A stretch of 64,000 nucleotides of DNA from Segatella oris (GTDB lineage: Bacteria > Bacteroidota > Bacteroidia > Bacteroidales > Bacteroidaceae). Position 1 is the first letter of the stretch. Every line of letters starts with the position of its first letter. The notes below the pieces were generated by a model. The model had not been told where the DNA came from, searched no databases, and was given only the letters and a program-made list of their open reading frames with translations. The stretch spans positions 2,892,501 through 2,956,500 of the forward strand of contig NZ_LR134384.1 in the NCBI RefSeq assembly GCF_900637655.1. The letters are read 5' to 3'. A program made the position numbers and the translations under genes. Positions 46,562 through 55,936 of the stretch are shown piece after piece.

Positions 46562-47455
46562 ATGAAATTCCATGATTTCTTCTATTACAACAAATCCGAC
46601 CGCAACGTCATCCTTGTCCTGTTGGTGATAGCTGTTGCCTCTCTCACCGCCTTGTTTTTCCTCGGCAATGATGAGATTTCAGTGGGCGAAGGCTACCAAG
46701 AAACAGCCCAATCTACAAGTAACAAGGCTGCAGGGAACAAGCCCTCCCCTTATTATAAAACAGAAGAAAGAGTGGCTGAACTGTTTCCTTTCGACCCCAA
46801 CACGGCCGACAGCACCACTTTTCTGCGTCTCGGACTGCAGCCATGGCAGGTGAGAAACATCTACAAATACCGCGCAAAAGGTGGCATCTATCGTCATCCT
46901 GCCGACTTTGCACGCCTATATGGACTCACCCAACAGCGTTACTTGCAACTCAAACCCTATATCCGCATCGGCCAAGCTTACCTCCCTGCAGCCCTATTAC
47001 CCGAAGCTCAAGAGCGCAAAGTCCGTCATGACAGTATCGTAGCACACTATACTCCCAAGATGAAAGAAGGCGAAACACTCGACCTCAACACTGCCGACAC
47101 CACGCAATTGCAGCATGTTCCCGGCATAGGGCCTTACTATGCACGGCAGATTTTGAATTATAACAAGCGACTCGGAGGCTTTGCCGACACCCGACAACTC
47201 ATGGAAATAGATGGCTTCCCGACTGCAGCACTAAAGTATTTCACCGTTAATCGCGCCCATATTACAAAGCTGAATGTAAACCGACTGACGCTTGCCCAGT
47301 TGCGACATCACCCTTATATCGGCTTCTATCAGGCGCGTGACATCGTGGATTACCGTCGTTTAAGAGGCCCATTGAAAAGCCTTGACGACCTCAGATTACT
47401 GAAAAGTTTCACGCCAGAGACCATAGAACGTCTGCGCCCTTATGTTGAATTCTAA
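46562..47455 (+). CDS. membrane-anchored helix-hairpin-helix protein
   Basis: A 297-aa protein with one N-terminal transmembrane helix (NVILVLLVIAVASLTALFFL) and several ComEA-like helix-hairpin-helix units: FDPNTADSTTFLRLGLQPWQ, LDLNTADTTQLQHVPGIGPY, KLNVNRLTLAQLRHHPYIGF and the related LKSLDDLRLLKSF. Such units bind DNA non-specifically; here they would lie outside the inner membrane, as in DNA uptake proteins. The frame extends to a GTG at 46511, but the ATG at 46562 better precedes the helix. Confidence 0.87.
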   Translation: MKFHDFFYYNKSDRNVILVLLVIAVASLTALFFLGNDEISVGEGYQETAQSTSNKAAGNKPSPYYKTEERVAELFPFDPNTADSTTFLRLGLQPWQVRNIYKYRAKGGIYRHPADFARLYGLTQQRYLQLKPYIRIGQAYLPAALLPEAQERKVRHDSIVAHYTPKMKEGETLDLNTADTTQLQHVPGIGPYYARQILNYNKRLGGFADTRQLMEIDGFPTAALKYFTVNRAHITKLNVNRLTLAQLRHHPYIGFYQARDIVDYRRLRGPLKSLDDLRLLKSFTPETIERLRPYVEF

Positions 47456-47612
47456 AGCTTTTCGCCGTATTGGGAAAAGTCAATGGGCTTGATTTACGAA
47501 ACCTGTTCTATGAATTCGTCATACATGATGCTTCGTGCATCATCATGAGGAGCCTATCATCTGAGGAGAACATGACAAGTTGGAGGGCACAAGTCACAAT
47601 AGATGTATCCCT

Positions 47613-47985
47613 CTTTTTGTAAAGAAAACCACCCTGTTTTTAACACTTCAAGACTCCACCTTTTAGAAAAAAAGAAACGAGAAAACAGAGAATATTTCTT
47701 GATTTCGCAGCCCTCATGATGAATTCTGATGCAGATAAGCATGTAACTTGACGCAGATTGCGCAGCCATTTGCATCAGAATGCGCGATGAAATGGGGCAT
47801 AATGCACGATGATTTGATGCAAGTTACAAGGTTTTTCAGCGTGATTTTAAGTCGTTATTTGCCTCTGAATTCACAATCTGTTGATTATTAAAGAGTTGCA
47901 AAGTGCTTGAAAACGGCGCGTATTTGGAGCGAGAGTGTGTTTCGTTTTGAATACGCGAAGCATTTGAGAGCAATTGTAAAAGGAA
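47613..47985. repeat. composite intergenic repeat with 22-bp array (longest)
   Basis: Part A (47613-47700) has TTTGTAAAGAAAACCACCC, GTTTTTAACACTTCAAGAC and CCACCTTTTAGAAAA. Part B has six 22-bp units at 47724, 47746, 47768, 47790, 47812 and 47834, in both senses. Part C (about 47868-47985) has CACAATCTGTTGATTATTAA, GCGCGTATTTGGAGCGAGA, GAATACGCGAAGC and AGCAATTGTAAAA. It fills the 800-bp gap before the TonB receptor. Confidence 0.88.
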
Positions 47986-47995
47986 TTGACAAGAA

Positions 47996-48025
47996 GCCTC
48001 CCCCGACTCCTCCAAGGAGGGGAGG
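47996..48025. repeat. GCCTCCCC/GGGGAGGC palindrome
   Basis: GCCTCCCC and CCTCCAAGGAGG combine into a hairpin closing with GGGGAGGC. It belongs to the C-rich/G-rich palindrome family. Confidence 0.75.
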
Positions 48026-48194
48026 CATTACAAGTACGATTTATAAGTATTTTATCTTATGCCGACAATCTCTAAGCTTTCATGCTTCATCCCACATTCC
48101 AAACTACACATTCCATACTTTCCACATTCAACTTTTCTCATAATATATCATAAAATACCTACGCTTCGGTATTGTAACGTTAACAATATTTTAA

Positions 48195-48202
48195 TAACTT
48201 TG
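48195..48202 (+). promoter_or_regulatory. -7 element of the TonB receptor operon
   Basis: TAACTTTG, preceded 20 nt upstream by ATTG (48171-48174), an imperfect -33 box. The leader to the ATG at 48258 is about 50 nt. Confidence 0.6.
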
Positions 48203-48257
48203 CACGCAGAGAACAGGTATTTAACAAAGCTTTTGAAATTAAATAAAATCAGGAAAC

Positions 48258-51032
48258 ATGAAGAAAGGCATTGCATTCGCCATGCTGTTGTTCGGCCTTC
48301 TGCTTGCAACAACGGCATCTGCACAATCCAAAACCGATGCGAAAGGATATACGATAAACTTCACCGTGACCGAGAAAGGGACGGCAGAAAGCATCATGAT
48401 GGCCAGCTGTAACCTCAATCCGTTAGGCGCTTTCACCGTGACAAACATCGATGGAAAAGCTTCTTTCACAAACATTCCACAAGGAAAATACACGTTGGAA
48501 ATAAGCTATGTGGGATTTGAGAAATATCAAACCATGCTTGATGTCAATGGTAATCAGAACCTCAAAATCGTCATGACACCTACCTCTTTGGCTTTGAAAG
48601 AGGTGATAGTAACAGCACAACGCAAGTCATCGGGAGCCTCGACGACAAGCGTTATCAATCGACAAGCCATCGATCACCTACAGGCTTCATCGCTCGCCGA
48701 CGTCATGCAACTCATTCCCGGAATGAAAATGGGCAACACAGATTTGACCCAACAGAGCAATCTTCAATTGAGAACATTGGTCAACAACAATACAAGTGCC
48801 TTCGGTTCGAGCATCGTTGTTGACGGAATGCCCATGTCGAACAATGCCACACTGACGCAAGGTGGCTTCTCAAGTACGGCATTCACAGGCACCGACCTGC
48901 GCCAAATCAGTGCTGACAACATTGATAATGTCGAGGTTGTACGCGGCATTCCATCGGCTGAATACGGAGACCTCACGAGCGGACTTGTCATTGTTCATTC
49001 CAAAGTGGGCGTCACACCATGGCAGCTCAAGGGCAAGATTAACCCCGAACTGCAGAACTATTCGCTTGGCAAAGGCTTCAATTTGCAACATGCAGGCATA
49101 TTCAATTTCAACTTCGATTATGCCAAAGCATGGGGCGACCCACGCCAGAAGACACGCTCATATGGCCGCTATACGCTGAACATGGGCTATGGATTGGACA
49201 TCAACAAGAAGTGGCATACGGATACGAAACTACGCTTGTTCTACGCTAACGACTGGAATGGTAAAGACCCAGATGCCGTTAATGACGGCACAGAAAACAG
49301 CAGTAAGAACTATACTTTCAATCTGACACACAACGGACGCATCAGTTTTAACATGCCATTGATGCGCACATTGGCATATACTTTCGGTGTAACGGCATCG
49401 AAACTCGACACACGAAACAGTAAAATCGTACCTGTAAGTTCGGGACTTCTGCCGATTATCACTGCGCGGAAGACAGGCTATCACAATGTTCCTTGGGCCA
49501 CATCAAGCTATTTGGCAACGGGTATCACGGAGAGCCGACCTGCAAATCTCTTTGCAAAAATCAACGACAGCTTCTACTTCAAGACAGGGAAAACACGTCA
49601 AAGTTTCAAGATTGGCGCTGAATACAGACTGAGTTGGAACAGTGGTCGCGGTTATTACAACGCCGATGAAACACGTCCTTACAGTCCGAACAGCAACGGG
49701 CGACCCCGTGCGTTCTCAGACATTCCCGCGCTTCATCAGCTATCTGCCTATGCCGAAGACAACTTTTCATGGCAGTTCAACAAGGTAAATCAATTCCGTG
49801 CCAACTTCGGTCTGCGCTTTACAAGCCAGCAACCGTTCTCCAATGTAGCGACAACGGCACTGTCACCACGCCTCAACTTGATGTTCACTGCCACGAAATG
49901 GCTCGACATCCGCGGTGGTATCGGCATGAACAGTAAGACTCCAGGCCTTGATTATATCTATCCCGACCGCAAGTATGACGACCGAGTTGCAGCGAATTAT
50001 ATGCCACAGAACAACCCTGCCGGGCAGCTGTTGATGTATCATACACAGGTAGTAGAGGTGGCTTACAGCAAGGGATTGAAGAATGCTACGACCACAAAGA
50101 TTGAGTTTGGCCTTGACTTTAAGCTGCCCGGGAACCGCAAACTAAGTCTGCTGGCCTATCGTGACAAGACACCAAATGGCTTCAGTGCACTCACAGACTA
50201 TGTCATCTATAAGAGTAATTTCTATGACCTCACACACGGATTGACAGCAAACATGGGTAAACCGACTGTTGTTAATCCCAATGATCCGGCCCGTACGGAT
50301 GTGGTTTTCATGACAACAGGTACAGTAGGAAATACCAATGTGACTGTGAACAAGGGCTTGGAATTCGACTTTGACTTAGGAGAAATCAAGCCTGTCAACA
50401 CCTCAATATTCTTCAGCGGAGCTTATTCTGAGACACAAACATGGAGCAGTAACCTTTACACCCGAAGTGTTCCGCCGTCTTATCTGCCCACAGATTACTC
50501 ATCATATGGGCTGACCCCTTATAAACTTGTCTATCCATCAGGACTCGATAAGAACACTTACCGACGCTTTATCAACACACTCCGCCTCGTGACAAACATC
50601 CCGAAACTGCGCATGGTGGCTTCGTTCACGGCACAGGCGATATGGTATGACTACAGCTTTGACTACACGGCAACGAAAGATCCGATTGGTTTTATCACCA
50701 AAGATCTTGCTTATCACGAAATCACTAACGACATGATGAGCGGTTATCTCGACATGCAAGGAAACTATTATGCCACGGCACCCGCTGTTAGCCACATCAA
50801 ACTATCGGATATGACGATAAAGGCAAGTGATGCTGTGCCTGTAAAAAACCCGATAACATGGAACCTTTCGGGACGCCTCACCAAGGAATTGGGCAAGGTC
50901 GGGGGCTTGAGTCTCTATGTGAACAACATGATGTACTATGAGCCTTACTTAAAGAGTAGTACCTCATCAACGCTTGTTCAGCGCAACACAAGCAGCTTCA
51001 GCTATGGCGTGGAGTTGTATTTTAATTTGTAA
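48258..51032 (+). CDS. TonB-dependent outer membrane receptor
   Basis: A 924-aa protein. A signal peptide ends near ATTASAQ (residue 23), then a carboxypeptidase-regulatory-like domain (about 35-110, FTVTNIDGKASFTNIPQGKY), a plug domain (about 115-240, NRQAIDHLQASSLADVMQLI, IDNVEVVRGIPSAEYGD) and a large barrel ending SSFSYGVELYFNL with a terminal aromatic-rich strand. It imports an unknown ligand with TonB energy. No SusD-type gene follows; the partners are the DUF4876 lipoprotein and the DUF6850-like protein. Confidence 0.93.
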   Translation: MKKGIAFAMLLFGLLLATTASAQSKTDAKGYTINFTVTEKGTAESIMMASCNLNPLGAFTVTNIDGKASFTNIPQGKYTLEISYVGFEKYQTMLDVNGNQNLKIVMTPTSLALKEVIVTAQRKSSGASTTSVINRQAIDHLQASSLADVMQLIPGMKMGNTDLTQQSNLQLRTLVNNNTSAFGSSIVVDGMPMSNNATLTQGGFSSTAFTGTDLRQISADNIDNVEVVRGIPSAEYGDLTSGLVIVHSKVGVTPWQLKGKINPELQNYSLGKGFNLQHAGIFNFNFDYAKAWGDPRQKTRSYGRYTLNMGYGLDINKKWHTDTKLRLFYANDWNGKDPDAVNDGTENSSKNYTFNLTHNGRISFNMPLMRTLAYTFGVTASKLDTRNSKIVPVSSGLLPIITARKTGYHNVPWATSSYLATGITESRPANLFAKINDSFYFKTGKTRQSFKIGAEYRLSWNSGRGYYNADETRPYSPNSNGRPRAFSDIPALHQLSAYAEDNFSWQFNKVNQFRANFGLRFTSQQPFSNVATTALSPRLNLMFTATKWLDIRGGIGMNSKTPGLDYIYPDRKYDDRVAANYMPQNNPAGQLLMYHTQVVEVAYSKGLKNATTTKIEFGLDFKLPGNRKLSLLAYRDKTPNGFSALTDYVIYKSNFYDLTHGLTANMGKPTVVNPNDPARTDVVFMTTGTVGNTNVTVNKGLEFDFDLGEIKPVNTSIFFSGAYSETQTWSSNLYTRSVPPSYLPTDYSSYGLTPYKLVYPSGLDKNTYRRFINTLRLVTNIPKLRMVASFTAQAIWYDYSFDYTATKDPIGFITKDLAYHEITNDMMSGYLDMQGNYYATAPAVSHIKLSDMTIKASDAVPVKNPITWNLSGRLTKELGKVGGLSLYVNNMMYYEPYLKSSTSSTLVQRNTSSFSYGVELYFNL

Positions 51033-51035
51033 GAG

Positions 51036-51071
51036 CCTCTCCCCCAACCCCTCCCCGAAAAGGGAGGGGAG
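51036..51071. repeat. CCCCTCCC/GGGAGGGG palindrome
   Basis: CCCCTCCCC (51048-51056) and GGGAGGGG (51062-51069). It lies between the TonB receptor stop and the DUF4876 gene, inside what is probably one operon. Confidence 0.85.
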
Positions 51072-51103
51072 TAGCAAGTCAAGGCTATTAAAGCATAAAA
51101 TAA

Positions 51104-52384
51104 ATGATAAAACCGAATAAAATGGAAAATAGAAATAAGCAAAAAAGAATACCTTTTGAAGGAATAAAAATAGTATTCTACATACTGATACTTTTATTGA
51201 CATTCGCTTCCTGCGTAGATTACAGCGATGAAGCGACTGCAATATCGGCAAAAGTGCAAGTAACAGCACCAGAAGAGTTTACAAACGGCAGCAGTTTGGA
51301 AGGCAAGACCGTGAGTCTTCTCAATGCGGCAGGCAATAAGTTCACGGCAAAAACCGATGCAAACGGCGTGGCATCATTCAGCAATCTCGTGCCCGACGTC
51401 TATACACTCTCTACTTCATGGGAACTGACTCCTACCGAGTACGCTGCACTTACAGGCGACAACGTGGTCAACGAGGGTGCTGTTGTGTCGGGAAACATCA
51501 ACAATCAGCTCATCAAAAGCCAGGAAACCATCACGCTTTCGACTTCGTTGGCTATCAACCGATCGCTTGTTATCAGCAAAGTCTACTATGCAGGCAGCAA
51601 AGATAACAAGGGAAAGAACTACTTGGCAGGGCAGTTTATTGAACTCTATAACCAGAGTGACAAGACCATAGACGTGGCGGGGCTCTACATTGGACTGTTG
51701 GAAAGCAATGCCACTCCTGCTTATACACTTGACAATCTGAAAGAGAAATTCAACGACAGCATTGTGGTTTGCAAGCAGGTTTATCGCATTCCGACCAACA
51801 AACCCCATGAACTGAAACCGGGAGAAAGCCTTGTTATCACCAACAGTGCTATTGACCACACTGTCAATGCACCCTTGGAACGAAATCTGTTGACGGCAGA
51901 CTACGAAGCAAAAGACGCGCAGGGAAAGACGCAGAACAATCCCGACACACCGGCACTGGAACTTTGTTTCAGTTCGTTTGCAGCCATATCGAAGATGAAC
52001 CTCTTACAGAGTGGCCCTTGTGGAATAGTGATTTTCCGTACCAATAAAGACGTAAAGAAGTTCAATCAGATTTATTCCTATGGCAAAACCAAAGGCTCTC
52101 TCTGGTTAGCTGTGCCCAAACGCTATGTCATTGACGGTGTTGAGATATTGAAATACAACCCAAAAACGGGTGGTGCAGACATTGCAACGAAGCATCTCTA
52201 CAATGAGCTTGACGGTGGATATACCACGATAGGTGCCGTCAATGGCTATAACGGAGAAGTGGTTTACCGCAAGACTTCCACGCGAAAAGGCAAAGACGGA
52301 CACCGCATCTTGCAGGACACCAACAATTCCTTGAATGATTTCAAACGCTCAACAACCATTAAAATCCATGAATACGATGAATAA
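51104..52384 (+). CDS. DUF4876-type surface lipoprotein
   Basis: A 426-aa predicted lipoprotein: a basic start, a hydrophobic segment (IKIVFYILILLLTF) and lipobox TFASC at about residues 33-37. Residues about 45-150 look like a carboxypeptidase-regulatory/Ig-like domain (GKTVSLLNAAGNKFTAKTD, GVASFSNLVPDVYTL). The body (FIELYNQSDKTIDVAGLYIG) resembles a lamin-tail-like beta sandwich. I match it to DUF4876 from memory. It would be the outer-surface partner of the upstream receptor. A second ATG at 51122 is possible. Confidence 0.75.
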   Translation: MIKPNKMENRNKQKRIPFEGIKIVFYILILLLTFASCVDYSDEATAISAKVQVTAPEEFTNGSSLEGKTVSLLNAAGNKFTAKTDANGVASFSNLVPDVYTLSTSWELTPTEYAALTGDNVVNEGAVVSGNINNQLIKSQETITLSTSLAINRSLVISKVYYAGSKDNKGKNYLAGQFIELYNQSDKTIDVAGLYIGLLESNATPAYTLDNLKEKFNDSIVVCKQVYRIPTNKPHELKPGESLVITNSAIDHTVNAPLERNLLTADYEAKDAQGKTQNNPDTPALELCFSSFAAISKMNLLQSGPCGIVIFRTNKDVKKFNQIYSYGKTKGSLWLAVPKRYVIDGVEILKYNPKTGGADIATKHLYNELDGGYTTIGAVNGYNGEVVYRKTSTRKGKDGHRILQDTNNSLNDFKRSTTIKIHEYDE

Positions 52385-53930
52385 GAACCTATTACTATCA
52401 CTCATTTTGACAGCCCTTCCGTGTGCCATACAAGCGCAAAACCACTTGATGAACCATGGCATTTATCAGCATCTTGACAACCAATTGCTATGGCATAACA
52501 CCGAGAATGCTGCAGGATTAGGCATTGACAGCACGCAAAATCGTGGTTTTGCAGGTTTCAGTTATACTTACACTGGTGGGAAGTTTCATCGTATTCAAGA
52601 GGGAACATCAACAAATAATCTGCAGTTTAAGACTGAAACCTATCAGAAATTATCAAAGCAATTCTATGGGTATGGCAGTTTTGAATTCAATAACGGCCGC
52701 ACCAAAGACCGTGCATGGGCCGATGTAATGCGTCCATACAACAGCAATCCTTACTTTGCAGGCTCTGCAATAGCAGGGCACTACGACCATCAGAACATTA
52801 ATCTTACGGCTGCAATCGGCACAAGTCAGTTGGGAAAATGGAACTTCGGAGCACGCCTTGACTATGCACTTGGCGACTTAAGCAGGCTACGCGACCCTCG
52901 TTCAAGGGCACAGATGCTCGATTATCAGCTTACACCTTCAGCCATTTATCACGTTGGGAAGCATGCCATTGGATTGGCAGCTTGGTATCATCGTCGCAAG
53001 GAAAAGATTGACGGATTGACTACAGTTCAACAGGATGCAACGCTGAAATACTACCTCATGACAGGCATGGAGAATGCTAACGGAAGTGTAGGCGGCTACA
53101 ATAATTACCAGCGTGAGTGGGTAAATCATAATTTCGGAGCAGAACTTTCGTGGGGATATACGCAGTCAGAAAAAGGCTCTAAAACGCTGAACAGCATCAG
53201 CTTGCAGCGTGGAAGTGAGAGTGTTCTTGGCCAATATAAGTACCGTCCGGGGCATTACTATAATTATATTTACGCTATCAAGAGCCAAACTTTAATTCCA
53301 AGTAACAGTGTTACGCACCGCATTGACTTTAAAGCGCAGTATGAAGAGGGCTATGCTGATGAATACCGTCAGCAACTTGTCATCACAAATGACCCTACAA
53401 CAGGCCTCAACTCCTATAAATATGAGAACCAACTGACTTTCAACAAGCGCTATCAAGTAAAGGTTTTAGACCTTGGCTTGCACTATCGTATAAGTGAAAA
53501 TACGGTTCCTTTAGATTGGTTCTACATGGGAGCAATGATTGATTACAAGGCGATAAGTAACAAATATCTGCTCTATACCTCGGAACTTCAATATGGGAGA
53601 CTTAATCCCGCCTTAGAAGTTGGGGGAAAAGTTGGCAGGATAAGCGTAAACATAAATGGTGGTTACAGCTTCTCAACACGTAATAAACTCGCACTGAACA
53701 ACAGTGAAACCGACTATGCAAAACAGGTGTTACAGCCTGACATGAAGTATTATGAACTCAATTATTTCTTTGGTCATTTCGATATCACTTACGACTTGCC
53801 CTTGAAAATCAAGCAAACCAAGACCAATTGCTATGCTAAAGGCTGGTGTGACCTCTTGGAAACAAAGAAGTATCAAGGCGAGAAACTACACAAATATCAA
53901 GTGGGAATAAGCATGGGTGTGATGTATTAA
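52377..53930 (+). CDS. outer membrane beta-barrel protein, DUF6850-like
   Basis: A 517-aa protein with a signal peptide (LLLSLILTALPCAIQAQ) and a chain of alternating aromatic strands ending KYQVGISMGVMY, typical of an outer membrane barrel. The closest family I recall is DUF6850. The ATG at 52377 overlaps the DUF4876 stop by 8 bp, which indicates coupling; another ATG lies at 52368. It is the third gene of the TonB receptor unit. A second barrel beside the receptor suggests a two-barrel uptake or export device of unknown ligand. Confidence 0.78.
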   Translation: MNKNLLLSLILTALPCAIQAQNHLMNHGIYQHLDNQLLWHNTENAAGLGIDSTQNRGFAGFSYTYTGGKFHRIQEGTSTNNLQFKTETYQKLSKQFYGYGSFEFNNGRTKDRAWADVMRPYNSNPYFAGSAIAGHYDHQNINLTAAIGTSQLGKWNFGARLDYALGDLSRLRDPRSRAQMLDYQLTPSAIYHVGKHAIGLAAWYHRRKEKIDGLTTVQQDATLKYYLMTGMENANGSVGGYNNYQREWVNHNFGAELSWGYTQSEKGSKTLNSISLQRGSESVLGQYKYRPGHYYNYIYAIKSQTLIPSNSVTHRIDFKAQYEEGYADEYRQQLVITNDPTTGLNSYKYENQLTFNKRYQVKVLDLGLHYRISENTVPLDWFYMGAMIDYKAISNKYLLYTSELQYGRLNPALEVGGKVGRISVNINGGYSFSTRNKLALNNSETDYAKQVLQPDMKYYELNYFFGHFDITYDLPLKIKQTKTNCYAKGWCDLLETKKYQGEKLHKYQVGISMGVMY

Positions 53931-53992
53931 GGAAGTTACCTTCTATTTTATACACTCCCGAAATGATAAAAACAAAATCATCATATCGAGAG

Positions 53993-54036
53993 GGAAACGG
54001 GCAAGAAAGCCAAGACTTTCTTGCCCGTTTCCTTTT
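53993..54036. terminator. bidirectional terminator
   Basis: GGAAACGGGCAAGAAAG (53993-54009) pairs perfectly with CTTTCTTGCCCGTTTCC (54016-54032). It separates the TonB-receptor operon and convergent dgt. Confidence 0.94.
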
Positions 54037-54042
54037 CAATTC

Positions 54043-55380
54043 TTATACAATAGGTAATGCTACGCCCTTTATTTTCTGATAAATATCCAATGCATAGACA
54101 TCGGTCATGCCACTGATATAATCAATAACTGCCATGATACGCGTCTCTACATCATCACTGTGAATGTCATACTGACTGCTGACCCGACGGATAAGCTGCT
54201 GCGAATAAAAGCGCTTGGGATTGACGGCAGCCTCGACAAACACGCTCATCAGTGTCTCCATAATCTTGTAACCCGAGAGTTCTATGTCGAGCACTGGCTT
54301 ACTATGATAAATCTTTTGATATGATATTTCGGTACAACGACGGTAAGCTTCACGCTGAAGCGGGGCGATATGATCTATGATACTGCCGTTAAAAGTGCCG
54401 TTAAGGATTTCTTCTTCGTGCTCTACAAAAGTTCTGACACACTCGTTCTCAAGTTTTCCAATGACACTTGCCCGCATGTAAACGATTTGTTCATTGTTAT
54501 CAGTCACACCCTCTTCACGAATGCGTTCTGTGATTTCCCGACGCATATCCTCATCAAAAAAGCCTAACAACAGACGGGTTGTCTCTTCAAATGACAGGAT
54601 CTTCAGTTTGTGGGCATCTTCAATATCCATGATTTCATAGCAGATATCATCGGCAGCTTCCACAAGATAAACCAACGGATGACGTGCGTATTTCAATGGT
54701 TCTCCTGGCTTAGACTTGCAAATAAGGCCCAATTCATCGGCTATTTTGCGATAATCTTCGGCTTCTGTCTGAAAGAAACCAAACTTTCCATGACGGCCAG
54801 CCAAACTGCTTGAGAACGGATATTTCACGATACTTGCCAACATCGAATAAGTCATGACAAAGCCTCCCTGACGTCGCCCGAAGAAACGATGAGTAAGTAG
54901 TCGGAAGGCATTGGCATTGCCTTCAAAATGTGTAATATCATCCCAAAACTGCGATGAAACCGTCGATTTCAGCTGCTTCCCTTCCCCTTCTGTGAAGAAA
55001 GTCTGTATGGCTTTCTCGCCCGAATGACCGAAAGGAGGGTTCCCCATATCGTGAGCGAGGCAGGCTGCACTAACAATCGTGTCGATTTCCTCAAACAAAG
55101 TGTTGGCCAATTCGGGATGCTTCTGCTTCAAACGCGTACAGACATCGTTGCCCAACGACTGCCCAAGGCTTGACACTTCAAGGCTATGTGTCAGTCGATT
55201 ATGCACGAAGACACTGCCTGGAAGAGGGAAAACCTGTGTCTTGTTCTGTAGTCTTCTGAACGGAGCTGAATAGATTAAGCGGTCATAATCACGCTTGAAC
55301 TCTGATCGGTCATCATGTCTTTCAGCATGACGATGCTCTTGACCGAGTCTCTTGTTACTTATAAGTTGTTGCCAGTTCAT
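54043..55380 (-). CDS. dgt: deoxyguanosinetriphosphate triphosphohydrolase-like protein
   Basis: A 445-aa HD-domain dNTPase that cleaves dNTPs to nucleoside and triphosphate. Motifs: SAPFRRLQNKTQVFPL, NRLTHSLEVSSLG (His65), the metal pair AHDMGNPPFGHSGE (His110, Asp111) and LVYLVEAADDICYEIMDIED. The length and the QVFPL segment are those of the long Dgt form. It is divergent from dut, another dNTP pool gene, with 100 bp between the two starts. Confidence 0.94.
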   Translation of the reverse strand: MNWQQLISNKRLGQEHRHAERHDDRSEFKRDYDRLIYSAPFRRLQNKTQVFPLPGSVFVHNRLTHSLEVSSLGQSLGNDVCTRLKQKHPELANTLFEEIDTIVSAACLAHDMGNPPFGHSGEKAIQTFFTEGEGKQLKSTVSSQFWDDITHFEGNANAFRLLTHRFFGRRQGGFVMTYSMLASIVKYPFSSSLAGRHGKFGFFQTEAEDYRKIADELGLICKSKPGEPLKYARHPLVYLVEAADDICYEIMDIEDAHKLKILSFEETTRLLLGFFDEDMRREITERIREEGVTDNNEQIVYMRASVIGKLENECVRTFVEHEEEILNGTFNGSIIDHIAPLQREAYRRCTEISYQKIYHSKPVLDIELSGYKIMETLMSVFVEAAVNPKRFYSQQLIRRVSSQYDIHSDDVETRIMAVIDYISGMTDVYALDIYQKIKGVALPIV

Positions 55381-55483
55381 GGGACAAATATAGTGTAAAT
55401 TAGTGGATTTTCTGTCTTTTTAAGCCGAAAAATGAAGTTATCTGCATAGAATTGCGTATTTTTGTACCTTATAAATAATAATA

Positions 55484-55918
55484 ATGGATATTAAAGTAGT
55501 AAACAAAGGACATCAACCCCTTCCTGAATATGCCACACCACAGAGTGCAGGCATGGATCTTCGGGCTAATATCGAAGCACCAATCACGCTGAAACCCATG
55601 GAGCGCAGACTTATTCCAACAGGTCTATATATAGCGCTTCCTGTAGGGTATGAAGCACAGATTCGCCCTCGCAGCGGACTTGCTTTGAAGCATGGCATCA
55701 CCGTTCTCAACACTCCGGGAACGATAGATGCCGACTACCGCGGTGAACTCATGGTGTTGCTCGTGAACTTTTCCGACTCTGATTTCATCATCAACGACGG
55801 TGAACGCATTGCCCAAATGGTTATTGCACGCCACGAGCAAGGCATATTTAAGGTGGTGGAAGCACTTGATGATACAGAGCGTGGTACGGGTGGTTATGGT
55901 CACACAGGAGTGAAATAA
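55484..55918 (+). CDS. dut: deoxyuridine 5'-triphosphate nucleotidohydrolase
   Basis: A 144-aa trimeric dUTPase that keeps uracil out of DNA and supplies dUMP. All five motifs are present: [49 protein letters not shown] and the C-terminal P-loop-like [18 protein letters not shown] at 55457-55464 is a likely -7 element. It heads the run dut-TPR-DUF4292-EnvC-like, a gene order common in Bacteroidota. Confidence 0.97.
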   Translation: MDIKVVNKGHQPLPEYATPQSAGMDLRANIEAPITLKPMERRLIPTGLYIALPVGYEAQIRPRSGLALKHGITVLNTPGTIDADYRGELMVLLVNFSDSDFIINDGERIAQMVIARHEQGIFKVVEALDDTERGTGGYGHTGVK

Positions 55919-55936
55919 AATCAATATAACACGGCT

